From: Sphingomonas adhaesiva | GTDB taxonomy: Bacteria > Pseudomonadota > Alphaproteobacteria > Sphingomonadales > Sphingomonadaceae | Length of the DNA stretch: 64,000 nucleotides | Assembly (NCBI RefSeq): GCF_036946125.1 | Contig: NZ_JAQIJT010000001.1 | Location: 706,501 to 770,500, forward strand | Direction: 5' to 3' | Part shown: piece by piece, positions 36,309 through 45,303 of the stretch | How the letters are laid out: every line of letters starts with the position of its first letter | How positions within the stretch are numbered: position 1 is the first letter of the stretch | Notes under the pieces: model-generated | What the model saw: only the letters and a program-made list of their open reading frames with translations | Databases searched by the model: none | What the model was told of the DNA's origin: nothing | Made by a program: the position numbers and the translations under genes

Positions 36309-37415
36309 ATGAAAGTCGCGATCTTCCTGCCGTCTCTGGCCGGCGGCGGTGCCGAGCGGATCGCGCTGTTCGTGACCGGGCGGCTGGTCGCGGCGGGGAT
36401 CGATGCGCGGCTGGTGGCGGCGGTGGGCGAGGGGGCGCTGGCCGGGCATCCCGTCTATCGCGCGCACGGCGTCGACCTGCACGCGCCCAACGAAATGCTG
36501 AGCCTGCCCGCGCTGCTGCGCTACGTGGATGCGGAGCGGCCCGACCTGCTCTTCGCCTTCGTCCACAGCGCGAAGATGATGGCGGGGCTGGCGGCGAAGC
36601 GGCGCGCCTGGCTGCGTCTCGCGATCAGCGTCCACAACGCGCTGGAGGTGCCGCGCCGCGCACGCTTCTGGCCGCGCGCCGCCTTCGGCTATGCCCCGGA
36701 GCGGTGGCTGTACCGCGACGTGGTCGCGGCGCATGCGGTGTCGCGCGATCTGGCCGCGCAGGTGGTGCGGCAGTTCGCGCTGCCGCCGGAGCGCGTCCAC
36801 ACGATCTACAACCCGCTGCCCGACCGCCCCGCCGCCGGTGCGATCGACCCGGCGCATGAGCCGCTCTTCGCCCGCCCGGTAATCGCCAACGCGGGGCGGA
36901 TGGTGGCGCAAAAGGATCAGGCGGCGCTGCTGCGCGCGTTCCAGGCGAGCGGGCTGGCGGGGAACGCTCGACTGCTGATCCTGGGCGAGGGACCGCTGCG
37001 CGGCTTGCTGGAGGCGCAGGTGCGCGAGCTGGGGCTGGCGGACAGCGTGGCGATGCCCGGGTTCGTCCCCGACGTGCGGCCGTACATGGCGCGCGCGGCG
37101 GGGTTCGTGCTGTCGTCGCGGAACGAGGGCTTTGGGCTCGTGCTGGCGGAGGCGCTGTCGGTCGGCTGCCCGGCCGCCTCCTTCGATTGTCCGAGTGGCC
37201 CGCGCGAGCTGTTGGCAGATGGCGCGCTGGGGCGATTGCTGGCGGCGGGGGACGAAGGCGGGCTGGCGCAGGCGATGCGGGACATGGTCGCGGGGACGTT
37301 CCCGCGACCATCGGACGAGCTGTTGGCCGCGCATCTGCGGCAATTCGATCCGGAGACGATCGCCGCGCAATATGTCGCGCTGATCCGGAGCATAGGTCCG
37401 TCGCCGCGGACGTGA
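36309..37415 (+). CDS. Glycosyltransferase, GT4-like
   Basis: A 368-residue GT-B glycosyltransferase, not a close copy of its divergent neighbour but with the same architecture: KVAIFLPSLAGGGAERIALF at the N terminus, IANAGRMVAQKDQAALLRAF, and E-x7-E in SSRNEGFGLVLAEALSVGCP. Likely part of the same polysaccharide-modification pair. No membrane helix or signal peptide. Confidence 0.87.
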   Translation: MKVAIFLPSLAGGGAERIALFVTGRLVAAGIDARLVAAVGEGALAGHPVYRAHGVDLHAPNEMLSLPALLRYVDAERPDLLFAFVHSAKMMAGLAAKRRAWLRLAISVHNALEVPRRARFWPRAAFGYAPERWLYRDVVAAHAVSRDLAAQVVRQFALPPERVHTIYNPLPDRPAAGAIDPAHEPLFARPVIANAGRMVAQKDQAALLRAFQASGLAGNARLLILGEGPLRGLLEAQVRELGLADSVAMPGFVPDVRPYMARAAGFVLSSRNEGFGLVLAEALSVGCPAASFDCPSGPRELLADGALGRLLAAGDEGGLAQAMRDMVAGTFPRPSDELLAAHLRQFDPETIAAQYVALIRSIGPSPRT

Positions 37416-37417
37416 TC

Positions 37418-37489
37418 GGGACCTTTGCGAACGTGTCACCGTGCTCCTGTCTGCGCAGGAGCACGGCGTAGTCGTTTTGCAAAGGTCCC
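37418..37489. repeat. Nested inverted repeat (cruciform-capable)
   Basis: Outer arms GGGACCTTTGC (37418-37428) and GCAAAGGTCCC (37479-37489) enclose inner arms CCGTGCTCCTG (37439-37449) and CAGGAGCACGG (37456-37466); both 11-base stems are perfect. Related pieces recur at 56800-57080. It lies between convergent genes. Confidence 0.85.
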
Positions 37490-37509
37490 GCGAAGGCCGG
37501 GGTGACGGG

Positions 37510-37830
37510 TCAGCGCGTGACCTGTACCGACAGCAGTGCCGCCACCAGCGCCTTGTCCTCCGCCGGCGCGATCGGCGCCTTGTACGCCTCGCGCATCTTG
37601 GTGACCGTCGCCTGCCATTTCGCGGCATCCAGCGGCGGCTGGCGGGTGATGAGATCGGCGGAGTGGCAGGCGGTGCAGCGCGCGGTCAGCAGCTCGCCCG
37701 CGGGGGTTGCGGGCAGCGCGGCGGTCTCCGCGGGCAGCCGGATCGACGATATCGCCGCGGTGTTCGCCGCCGGCGCATCGGGCTGTGCCGAGCAGGCGGC
37801 GAGCGGTAGCAGGAGCAGGAGCGCCCTCAT
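37510..37830 (-). CDS. c-type cytochrome lipoprotein, sulfite dehydrogenase small subunit (SorB-like)
   Basis: A 106-residue lipoprotein with lipobox LAAC (Cys13) and one haem-binding motif CTACH (52-56). A likely axial Met is Met79 in VTKMREAYKAP. The gene overlaps the molybdoenzyme gene by four bases (ATGA), as sorA-sorB do, so it is read as the electron acceptor of the sulfite dehydrogenase. It would pass electrons from sulfite oxidation to the respiratory chain in the periplasm. Confidence 0.82.
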   Translation of the reverse strand: MRALLLLLPLAACSAQPDAPAANTAAISSIRLPAETAALPATPAGELLTARCTACHSADLITRQPPLDAAKWQATVTKMREAYKAPIAPAEDKALVAALLSVQVTR

Positions 37831-39047
37831 GCCGCGCGCACCGCGATCGACGGGGCGGGGTTGCGCATATAGCCGCCGGGGTTCCAGATCGGCTTCATCC
37901 CCTGTACCTCGCCGGCGGTGTTCACCGCGCGCGCCCACAGGCGATAGCCGCCCGGGCGCAGCGCTGGCAGCGTCGCCTCCCACAGGCGGAAGCCGTAGCG
38001 GCCCCTGTCCGGGCCCAGCGTCGCGGCGTGCCACGAGGCGCCGGCGTCCATCGACAGATCGACCCGCGCCACGCCGTGCGCGCCGCCCATCGCCAGCCCG
38101 CGGACGTAGAAGGGGTCGCCCGCGACGACCTTCGTGTCGCCGGCGGGGCCGGTGAAGAAGGCGCGCGGCACCATCCGGCCGATCGGCACGGTCGCAAAGT
38201 CCTTCGATCCCGGGGCGACGTCCGCGCCCGGCGTGGCGGGAATGCGATACGCCTTCGCCATCCAATATCCGGCGTCGGGCGCGGTCAGCACCTCGATCCG
38301 GTCCAGCGCCTTGATCCAATAGGTCGAATACCAGCCCGGCACGACGAGCCGCAGCGGGAAACCGTTGAGCAGCGGCAGCGCCGCGCCGTTCATCGCCCAG
38401 GCGATCATCACCTCGCCGTCGCGCGCATGGTCGATCGCCAGCGACTTCTCGAACCACGGCGCGCCGGGCGGCGGGCGGTCGAGCCCCGCGACGCGCACCT
38501 CCACCGCGCCCGGCGCGATGCCGGCGAGGTCGAGCACGTCGCGCAGCCGCACTCCCGTCCACAGCGCGTTGCCGATCGCGCCGTCGCCCCATTGCGCGCC
38601 GGGCACGCGCGGGGTGAAGAGCCCGCGCGAATTGCCCGAGCATTGATTCACCGCCGCGATCTCGACGCGCGGCAGCCGGCGCAGCGCATCGAGCGACAGC
38701 GCCAGCGGCCGGCGCACCGCGCCGCCGACGCGCAGCCGGAACGCCGCCGGGTCGACCGACAGCGGGATGTCGTCATAGTGCCAGCGCACGAAGAAGCGGT
38801 CGTTGGGGGTGAAGACCTCCCCGTCCATCGCGCTCATCGGGGTTTCGAGCAGCGGCGCGCGCTCGCGCAGGACGATCATCGCGCCCTTCTGCGGCCAGTC
38901 GCCCGACAGCTGTCGCGTGCCGCCGGCAAAGCCCAGGTCGACGGCCTGCCCAAAGGCCGGGGCGCCCGCGCCCGCCGCCAACCCCGCGCCGCCGAGCCCG
39001 ATCAGGCCGAGCGCACGCCGACGACCCGGCAGCGCGCGGTCAGGCAT
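37827..39047 (-). CDS. Periplasmic molybdopterin sulfite dehydrogenase (SorA-like)
   Basis: A 406-residue sulfite-oxidase-family enzyme. Twin-arginine signal GRRRALGLIGLGGAGLA (8-24); Mo-ligand Cys136 in VNQCSGNSRGLF; conserved FVRWHYDD; C-terminal dimerisation domain ending with GMKPIWNPGGYMRNP. It oxidises sulfite to sulfate. Related periplasmic oxidoreductases are possible, but the coupled cytochrome gene and the sulfonate monooxygenase upstream favour sulfite. It overlaps the FMN reductase gene by eight bases. Confidence 0.87.
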   Translation of the reverse strand: MPDRALPGRRRALGLIGLGGAGLAAGAGAPAFGQAVDLGFAGGTRQLSGDWPQKGAMIVLRERAPLLETPMSAMDGEVFTPNDRFFVRWHYDDIPLSVDPAAFRLRVGGAVRRPLALSLDALRRLPRVEIAAVNQCSGNSRGLFTPRVPGAQWGDGAIGNALWTGVRLRDVLDLAGIAPGAVEVRVAGLDRPPPGAPWFEKSLAIDHARDGEVMIAWAMNGAALPLLNGFPLRLVVPGWYSTYWIKALDRIEVLTAPDAGYWMAKAYRIPATPGADVAPGSKDFATVPIGRMVPRAFFTGPAGDTKVVAGDPFYVRGLAMGGAHGVARVDLSMDAGASWHAATLGPDRGRYGFRLWEATLPALRPGGYRLWARAVNTAGEVQGMKPIWNPGGYMRNPAPSIAVRAA

Positions 39048-39624
39048 GAGCCGCGACGGGGGCGAAGCGCGCGACCTGCTTGCCGACCAGCCGCAGCTGC
39101 TCGACCACCGCGGGGTCGCTGGCGCCGCCGTCCGCGTCGAACTTCGTCTGCGCGGAATTGACCGCGGCGGCGAACGGCGTCGGCCAGCCGCGCAGCGCAT
39201 GGACGATCGAGCGCAGCGCCGCGATCGTCGAGCCCGTCGCCTGCCAGCCGTAGGCGGTCGCGATCAGCCCGACCGGCACATCGGCCAGATACGGGCGCGG
39301 CGTGTCCTTCGACGTTTCCTCCAGCAGGTCGAGCGCGTTCTTGACCACGCCGGAAATGCTGCCGTGATAGCCCGGACTGGCGATGATGACCGCGGAGGCG
39401 TCGCGCACCGCGGCGACGAACTCCTGCTCCTCTGCCGTCCGCTCGGGTGCGCGCGGGTCGTACAGCGGCAGGCGCCCCAGCGCCTCGCCCCCGAACAGGA
39501 CGGTGCGATACCCCTCCGCCTGCGCCGCGGCGAGCGCGATGCGCAGCGCATGTTCGGTGGAGGAGGGCCCGCCCACCGTGCCGCCGATCCCCACGACCAA
39601 CGGCTTCGTCCCGGCGTCACTCAC
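39040..39624 (-). CDS. NADPH-dependent FMN reductase (SmoA/SsuE-like)
   Basis: A 194-residue flavodoxin-fold reductase: LVVGIGGTVGGPSSTEHALR at the N terminus binds flavin phosphate and SPGYHGSISGVVKNALDLLE is the family motif. It supplies reduced FMN to a two-component monooxygenase, here the adjacent LLM-family gene 12 bases upstream. It lies in the same unit as the sulfite dehydrogenase genes. Confidence 0.88.
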   Translation of the reverse strand: MSDAGTKPLVVGIGGTVGGPSSTEHALRIALAAAQAEGYRTVLFGGEALGRLPLYDPRAPERTAEEQEFVAAVRDASAVIIASPGYHGSISGVVKNALDLLEETSKDTPRPYLADVPVGLIATAYGWQATGSTIAALRSIVHALRGWPTPFAAAVNSAQTKFDADGGASDPAVVEQLRLVGKQVARFAPVAAHA

Positions 39625-39636
39625 GGCATCTTCCCC

Positions 39637-40695
39637 TTATAGCGGTGCGTGGTCGATGTTCGGCAGCACGTGGCGTGCGAACAGATCGGCTTCGGCGGCG
39701 TGAGGGTAGCCCGACAGGATGAAGGCGTCGATTCCCATCTCGCGGTACATCTCCAGCTTGGCGCGAACCTGGTCCGGATCGCCGACGATCGCCGCACCGC
39801 AGCCCGAGCGCGCACGCCCGACGCCGGTCCACAGATTCTCCTCGGCATAGCCGTCGTCCGCCGCATTCTCGCGCAGCGCCGCCTGGGCGGCGACGCCGAC
39901 CGAGGTCGAATCGAGCGACTTGGCGCGGATTTCGGCGCCCTGCTGCGCGTCCAGCTTCGACAGCAGGCGGTCGGCATAGGTGCGCGCCTCGGCCTCCGTC
40001 TCGCGGACGATGACGTGCGCGCGGTAGCCGAACTTCAGCTCGCGGCCGTATGTCGCGGCGCGCTCCTTCATGTCGGCGATGATCGCGGCCACGTTTTCCT
40101 TCTTGTCGGGCCACATCAGGAACACGTCGCACGCGCGCGCGGCGGCGTCGCGCGCGTCGGGCGACAGGCCGCCGAAATAGAGCGGCGGCGCCTTGCCCGA
40201 CACGGTGCCGACGCGCGGCGGGTCGATGTCCAGCTTCCAGAATTCGCCCTGGTGGTTCAGATGCTCGCCGTTCAGCATCGTCTTCAAGATCTCCATCGCC
40301 TCCACCGTGCGGCGATAGCGCGGCGCGGACGCCAGCGTCTCGCCGGGCATGTCGGAGGAGATGATGTTGATCTTCAGCCGCCCGCCGGAGATGCGGTCGA
40401 TCGTGGCGATCTGGCGCGCCAGCTGCGGCGGCCACGCCTCGCCGATACGCGTCGCCATCAGCAGGTGGATCCTGCGGGTCAGCGTGGCGATCGCCGCGGC
40501 GAAGGCGGTGGTGTCGATGCCCAGCGCATAGCCCGACGGCAGCAGGATGTTGTCGAACCCGCCGGTTTCCGCCTGCATCACGATGTCGCGGCAATGCTCC
40601 CAGCTGGATTGCAGCCGCGGATCGGGCTGGCCCAGGAACTCGTAATCGTCGTCGCACAGCGCGGAGAACCACGCGATCTCGCAAGGGGTGCTCAC
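39637..40695 (-). CDS. Flavin-dependent sulfonate monooxygenase, probable sulfoquinovose monooxygenase (SmoC-like)
   Basis: A 352-residue bacterial-luciferase-fold (LLM) enzyme of the SsuD/SmoC group. The opening IAWFSALCDDDYEFLGQPD, the segment INIISSDMPGETL, PLYFGGLSPDARD, and the C-terminal LWTGVGRARSGCGAAIVG plus SGYPHAAEADLF resemble what I recall of Agrobacterium SmoC more than SsuD. Such enzymes cut the C-S bond with O2 and FMNH2 and release sulfite; with sulfoquinovose the product is 6-dehydroglucose. The GTG at 40695 has AGGGAG seven bases upstream. Alternatives: an alkanesulfonate or other sulfonate monooxygenase. Confidence 0.75.
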   Translation of the reverse strand: MSTPCEIAWFSALCDDDYEFLGQPDPRLQSSWEHCRDIVMQAETGGFDNILLPSGYALGIDTTAFAAAIATLTRRIHLLMATRIGEAWPPQLARQIATIDRISGGRLKINIISSDMPGETLASAPRYRRTVEAMEILKTMLNGEHLNHQGEFWKLDIDPPRVGTVSGKAPPLYFGGLSPDARDAAARACDVFLMWPDKKENVAAIIADMKERAATYGRELKFGYRAHVIVRETEAEARTYADRLLSKLDAQQGAEIRAKSLDSTSVGVAAQAALRENAADDGYAEENLWTGVGRARSGCGAAIVGDPDQVRAKLEMYREMGIDAFILSGYPHAAEADLFARHVLPNIDHAPL

Positions 40696-40732
40696 ATCCG
40701 TCTCCCTGTCTTGGTTATCGTCACCCCGCCCG

Positions 40733-40829
40733 CCGTCATTCCCGCGAAGCCGGGAATCCAGAGGCGCTGACCGTCGCGGGACTGAATGAGGTCGGCCTGT
40801 CTGGATCCCCGCCTTCGCGGGGATGACGG
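40733..40829. repeat. Paired REP-like inverted repeat
   Basis: Arms 40733-40762 and 40800-40829 are inverted copies matching at about 27 of 30 positions (ends CCGTCAT / ATGACGG). It fills the gap between the smoB-like and smoC-like genes on the same strand, where it may stabilise or separate transcript segments. Confidence 0.8.
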
Positions 40830-40841
40830 GAGGGCAGGAAA

Positions 40842-41750
40842 CTACGGCAGCTTCTCGCCGCGCGCCGCGACCAGCACGTCGTACCAGTCCCGGCGCGTCC
40901 ACGTGATCCTGAAGGCGTCCGCCAGCTCCGCGATGCGGCCCGCGTTCTGCGTCCCAACGATCGGGATGACGCGCGCCGGATGCGCCATGATCCAGCTGTA
41001 GGTCGCCGCCGCGCGGCTGACCCCGGCGCGCTTCGCCACCGTGTCGAGCGCCGCGGCGACCGCTTCCTCGCGCGGCGTGCCCGGCGTGCCGATGCGCCCG
41101 CCGCCCAGCGGCGACCAGGCGAGCACCGCCAGGTCCAGCTCCATCGCCTGATCGATCAGCCCGTTGGTCAGCGGATCGAGGAACAGCGGCGAGAATTCCG
41201 GCTGCTGCGACGACAGCGGCACCGACAGGAACGACGCCAGCGTGCGCGTCTGGTCCGCGGTATAGTTGGATACGCCGATCGCGCGCACCTTGCCCGAGGA
41301 CACCATGTCCTCCAGCGTGCGCGCGACCTCCTGCGGGTGGGTCAGGATGTCGGGGCGGTGGATCTGGTAGAGGTCGACCTGTTCGGTCCGGAGGCGGCGC
41401 AGCGAATCCTCCAGCGCCTTCGTCAGATAGTCGCGGCCCGAGTCGTAGGGCACCGGCGGGGTGATCCCGCCCTTCGTCGCCAGCACCATGGCACCCCGCA
41501 GCGACGGCGTCCCGGCCAGGATGTGGCCGAGCAGCGACTCGGCATCGCCGAACCCGCCGTCGCCGTCGAAGCCGTAGATGTCGGCGGTGTCGAACAGCGT
41601 CACGCCCGCGGCGAACGCCGCCTCGATCAGCGCGCGTCCCTCCTTGGGGCCGACGCCGGCGAAGCGCCACATCCCCCATGCAATCGGGCTGACGGTGATT
41701 CCGCTCTTGCCGAGCGGTCTCGAATCGGGCGATAGGATCATTTCAGACAT
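40842..41750 (-). CDS. Aldo/keto reductase, probable 6-dehydroglucose reductase (SmoB-like)
   Basis: A 302-residue AKR-fold enzyme: PLGKSGITVSPIAWGMWRFA, FDTADIYG (catalytic Asp/Tyr), LATKGGI, IHRPDIL, VLAWSPLGGGRI, and the NADP-site C terminus IPIVGTQNAGRIAELADAF. In the sulfo-SMO pathway SmoB reduces the aldehyde left by SmoC to glucose; the WGMWR and AWSPLGGG segments agree with that subgroup. The start is ambiguous (ATG 41750 used; ATG 41741, 41759 and TTG 41771 possible). It is divergent from the Gfo/Idh gene, with an operator overlapping its start. Confidence 0.78.
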   Translation of the reverse strand: MSEMILSPDSRPLGKSGITVSPIAWGMWRFAGVGPKEGRALIEAAFAAGVTLFDTADIYGFDGDGGFGDAESLLGHILAGTPSLRGAMVLATKGGITPPVPYDSGRDYLTKALEDSLRRLRTEQVDLYQIHRPDILTHPQEVARTLEDMVSSGKVRAIGVSNYTADQTRTLASFLSVPLSSQQPEFSPLFLDPLTNGLIDQAMELDLAVLAWSPLGGGRIGTPGTPREEAVAAALDTVAKRAGVSRAAATYSWIMAHPARVIPIVGTQNAGRIAELADAFRITWTRRDWYDVLVAARGEKLP

Positions 41751-41757
41751 CGTTGTC
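41746..41757. promoter_or_regulatory. LacI-type operator 1 (between smoB-like and Gfo/Idh genes)
   Basis: GACATCGTTGTC is one change from the perfect palindrome GACAACGTTGTC and has the central CG typical of LacI-family operators. It lies between divergent genes and overlaps the smoB-like start codon. See matching sites at 42886 and 46614. Confidence 0.6.
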
Positions 41758-41776
41758 ATACATAGGGACAAGAACC

Positions 41777-42871
41777 TTGGGAGAGCAAGTCCGCTACGGC
41801 CTCGTCGGCACCGGCATGATGGGTGTCGAGCATCTCAACAACCTGGCGATCACGCCGGGCGCGGTCGTGACCGCGATCGCCGATCCGGTCGAGCGCTCGC
41901 TCGGCTGGGCACGCACGGCGCTCGGCGACAAGGCGGACGGCGTGCAGGCGTTCGACTCGGCCGCCGCGCTCGCGCAAAGCGGCCTCGTCGATGCGGTGAT
42001 CGTCGCCAGCCCGAACAACACGCACCGCGAGGTGCTGACCCCGCTGTTCGACGCCGGCCTCGCCATCCTGTGCGAGAAGCCGCTGGCGACGACGATCGAG
42101 GACGCGCGCTGGATCGTCGAGCAGGCGGAGGCGAGCCAGGCGCCGTTCTGGACCGCGATGGAATATCGCTACATGCCGCCCGCCGCGGAGTTCATCGCCG
42201 CGGTGCACAGCGGCAGCGTCGGCGCGCTCAGGATGCTGTCGATCCGCGAGCATCGCTTCCCGTTCCTGGAGAAGGTCGGCGACTGGAACCGCTTCAGCGC
42301 GAACACCGGCGGCACGATGGTGGAGAAGTGCTGCCACTTCTTCGACCTGATGCGGCTCATCACCCGCTCGGAGGCGGTACGCGTCTATTGCTCGGGCGCG
42401 ATGGACGTGAACCATCTGGACGAGGCCTATGACGGCCGCCGCCCCGACATCATCGACAACAGCTATACCACGGTCGATTTCGCCAACGGCGTGCGCGCGA
42501 TGCTGGACCTGTCGATGTTCGCGGACGGCGCGGAGAACCAGGAGGAGATCACCGCGGTCGGCGACCAGGCGCGGCTCGACGTGCTGATCCCGGAGGGGGC
42601 GATCGTGCGCAGCCCGCGCGTCGGCTTCATGAATCCGAAACAGGTCGAGCGCCGCGTCGTCCATGTCGATGCCGCCGCGCTGAACGCGGGCAGCCATCAC
42701 GGTTCCACCTTCTACGAGCATCAGCGCTTCAACGCGGCGGTGCGCGGGGCGGGCGAGGTCGAGGTGACCGCGCGCGACGGCCTGATGGCGGTGGCGATCG
42801 GCACCGCGGCGGAAATCAGCGCGCGCGAGAAGCGCGTGGTGGAGATGGCGGAACTGGGTTTCACCGCCTAA
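41777..42871 (+). CDS. Gfo/Idh/MocA-fold protein, candidate NAD-dependent sulfoquinovosidase
   Basis: A 364-residue protein with an N-terminal Rossmann fold (VRYGLVGTGMMGVEHLNNLA), the family motif ILCEKPLATTIEDA (Lys of EKP) and a C-terminal domain with MEYRYMPP and GGTMVEKCCHFFDLMRLI. Gfo/Idh proteins include sugar dehydrogenases and NAD-using glycosidases; one such group (GH188) hydrolyses sulfoquinovosides in clusters lacking the classical GH31 enzyme, which is absent here. The TTG at 41777 has AGGGA eight bases upstream. A plain sugar dehydrogenase is the alternative. Confidence 0.65.
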   Translation: MGEQVRYGLVGTGMMGVEHLNNLAITPGAVVTAIADPVERSLGWARTALGDKADGVQAFDSAAALAQSGLVDAVIVASPNNTHREVLTPLFDAGLAILCEKPLATTIEDARWIVEQAEASQAPFWTAMEYRYMPPAAEFIAAVHSGSVGALRMLSIREHRFPFLEKVGDWNRFSANTGGTMVEKCCHFFDLMRLITRSEAVRVYCSGAMDVNHLDEAYDGRRPDIIDNSYTTVDFANGVRAMLDLSMFADGAENQEEITAVGDQARLDVLIPEGAIVRSPRVGFMNPKQVERRVVHVDAAALNAGSHHGSTFYEHQRFNAAVRGAGEVEVTARDGLMAVAIGTAAEISAREKRVVEMAELGFTA

Positions 42872-42885
42872 AGATCAACTTGGAT

Positions 42886-42897
42886 GACACCGTAGTC
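42886..42897. promoter_or_regulatory. LacI-type operator 2 (upstream of the TonB receptor)
   Basis: GACACCGTAGTC, within TGACACCGTAGTCA, matches GACAACGTTGTC at 10 of 12 positions and keeps the central CG. It lies 14 bases after the Gfo/Idh stop and about 60 bases before the receptor start. Confidence 0.5.
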
Positions 42898-42959
42898 AGA
42901 CGTGATACCCCACCGACAGAGTGGGGTTTCAACCGATACGTTCTCGGGGAGGTAAGATA

Positions 42960-45281
42960 GTGAAGAAGCAGATATTGATGGCCGGCGCGGCGCTGGCCGT
43001 GCTGGCGGCGCTGCCCGCGAGCGCGCAGGGCGCCGCTTCGCAGGAGGGCGGCACCGCCACGGGTGCCGCGACCGCGCCGGAGGAAGCGACGGAGCCCAAC
43101 GCGGGCGACATCGTCGTCACCGCGCAGAAGCGCTCGGAGCGGTTGCAGGACGTGCCGGTCGCGATCTCGGTCGTGTCGGGCGATGCGCTCGCCGCGCGCG
43201 GATCGGTCAATCTTGAGGGCGCGCAATATCTCGTCCCCACGCTCAACTTCCGCAAGTCGGGCACCGCGATCAACCAGTCGCTGTTCCTGCGCGGCGTTGG
43301 CACCTCGACCTTCTCGATCGCGGGCGAGCCGTCGATCTCCACCGTCGTCGACGGCGTGGTCTACAGCCGCGCGGGCGAGGCGTTCAGCGACCTGATCGAC
43401 ATCGACCGGATCGAGGTGCTGCGCGGCCCGCAGGGCACCTTGTTCGGCAAGAACACGTCGGCGGGCGTCATCAACATCGTCACCAAGCGTCCGGGCAAGG
43501 ACCTGGGCGGCTTCGTCGAGGGCGGCTATTACTTCGGCAACGGCAACGAATATCGCGTCCGCGGTGCGCTCGACCTGCCGGTCACCAGCGATGTCGCGCT
43601 GCGCGTCACCGGCTTCTACGGCAATTACGACGGCAACATCCGCAACCAGGCGTACGGCAACCGCCGCGTCAACGGCTACGAGCATTACGGCGCGCGTGCG
43701 ATGCTGGTCGCCAATCTGGCCTCCAACTTCACCGCGACGATCATCGCCGATTATCGCGAGTCGAAGGACGATTGCTGCGCCGAGGTGATCGGCACGACGC
43801 CGACCGGCGCCGTCGGCAGCGCCGGTGCGTTCGCGGCGACCGTGCTGCCGCCCGCACAGGGGGACCGCACGCGCTTCATCAATCAGGACCTCATCACCCG
43901 TACCACGGAGAAGAGCTGGGGCGTCAGCGGTCAGTTCGACTGGGAGCTGGGGAACCAGACCGTGACGTACATCGGTTCGTACCGCGAGTATGACAACACC
44001 GAGATCCGCGACGGCGACTGGCTGTCGCAGGCGTATTCGGGCCTCAACCAGCTGCACGATTTCGGCCCGCAGGTGTCGAACACGATCACGCAGGAGCTGC
44101 GGCTGACCAGCCCGGCGGACCAGTTCTTCAGCTACGTGCTGGGCGCGTTCTATTCGCGCGCGGAGACGACGCGGACGTTCACCCGCAACGACATCGTCTG
44201 CAACAGCGCGCCGGTCGGCACGCCGTGCAGCACCGTGCCCGCGCTGACCACCCGTCCGACCGGCACCGCGGTGTTCGGCTCGGTGTTCAAGAACTTCGCG
44301 CTGTTCGGGCAGGGGACGCTGAACTTCACCGATCGCTTCCGCGGCATCGTCGGCATCCGCTACACCACCGATCAGCTCGATGTGTTCCACAGCCGCAACA
44401 CGACGCTCGCGGGGCCGGGCATCCAGCCCAGCTTCGGGCCGTTCACCGGCAAGACGACCAACGACAATTGGTCGGGCAAGGCGGGCGTCCAGTACGACCT
44501 GCTGCCGCAGTCGACCAGCTACGCCACCTATGCGCGCGGCTACAAGGGGCCGGCGTTCAACATCTTCTACAACCTGACCGCGACCGGCACGAACGTGATC
44601 GAGCCGGAGACCGCGGACAGCTACGAGATCGGCCTGAAGAACACGCTGTTCGGCGGCAAGCTGGTCGTCAACATCGCGGGCTATTACGCCAAGTACAACA
44701 ACTTCCAGGCGAACAACCCGGACGAGGTCGCGGGCGTGCTGGTGACGCGCTTCACCAATGCGGGGCGCATCTCGACCCGCGGCGTGGAGCTGGACATGCT
44801 GTTCCAGCCGGCGCGCGACATGACGTTCAGCGGCGGCCTGGCCTATACCGATGCGCGCGTCGACCAGTTCAGGGTGCCGACCAACGGCGTCGTGACCGGC
44901 GTCGTGCCCTCGGGCACGCCGCTGGGCTATGCGCCGAAGTGGAAGGGGTCGCTGGGCGCGGACTATCGCGTGCGCACCGGCGGTCCGGTCGACGTCGCGC
45001 TGGGTGCGCAGGGGTCCTACCAGTCGAGCCAGCTGTCGCAGCTCGATGCGAGTGCGGCGGTACGCGCGGCGACCACGATCAAGGCCTATGGGCTGGTCGA
45101 TCTGTCGGCGGGGCTGGTCGACAGCGAGGACCGCTACCGCGTGACCTTCCAGGTCAAGAACCTGTTCGACCAGAGCTTCGCCGCGGCGATCACCTCGGGC
45201 GGGCCGGGCGGCAGCTACCGCTACATCATCCCGCGCGACGCCGATCGCTATTATGGCGTGACCGCGCGGGTGAATTTCTAG
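42960..45281 (+). CDS. TonB-dependent receptor of the sulfonate/sugar locus
   Basis: A 773-residue receptor with signal peptide (KKQILMAGAALAVLAALPASAQ), a TonB box/plug start DIVVTAQKRSERLQDVPVAI, plug motifs LRGVGTSTFSIAGEPS, IEVLRGPQGTLFGKNTSAG and INIVTKRPG, and a barrel ending in VTARVNF. The GTG at 42960 is chosen: GGGGAGG ends seven bases before it. Position in the regulon suggests import of sulfoquinovosyl glycerol or a related sulfolipid fragment, standing in for the ABC importers of other bacteria. A Cys-Cys pair (KDDCCAEV) in the barrel is unusual. Confidence 0.88.
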   Translation: MKKQILMAGAALAVLAALPASAQGAASQEGGTATGAATAPEEATEPNAGDIVVTAQKRSERLQDVPVAISVVSGDALAARGSVNLEGAQYLVPTLNFRKSGTAINQSLFLRGVGTSTFSIAGEPSISTVVDGVVYSRAGEAFSDLIDIDRIEVLRGPQGTLFGKNTSAGVINIVTKRPGKDLGGFVEGGYYFGNGNEYRVRGALDLPVTSDVALRVTGFYGNYDGNIRNQAYGNRRVNGYEHYGARAMLVANLASNFTATIIADYRESKDDCCAEVIGTTPTGAVGSAGAFAATVLPPAQGDRTRFINQDLITRTTEKSWGVSGQFDWELGNQTVTYIGSYREYDNTEIRDGDWLSQAYSGLNQLHDFGPQVSNTITQELRLTSPADQFFSYVLGAFYSRAETTRTFTRNDIVCNSAPVGTPCSTVPALTTRPTGTAVFGSVFKNFALFGQGTLNFTDRFRGIVGIRYTTDQLDVFHSRNTTLAGPGIQPSFGPFTGKTTNDNWSGKAGVQYDLLPQSTSYATYARGYKGPAFNIFYNLTATGTNVIEPETADSYEIGLKNTLFGGKLVVNIAGYYAKYNNFQANNPDEVAGVLVTRFTNAGRISTRGVELDMLFQPARDMTFSGGLAYTDARVDQFRVPTNGVVTGVVPSGTPLGYAPKWKGSLGADYRVRTGGPVDVALGAQGSYQSSQLSQLDASAAVRAATTIKAYGLVDLSAGLVDSEDRYRVTFQVKNLFDQSFAAAITSGGPGGSYRYIIPRDADRYYGVTARVNF

Positions 45282-45303
45282 GGCACCCCGACAGGCACAA
45301 TTT

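Noticed and set aside
37510..38643. 377-codon minus-strand frame running through sorB into sorA
   Set aside because: Only its last 106 codons, from the lipoprotein start at 37830, are coding; the rest is out of frame with the sulfite dehydrogenase.
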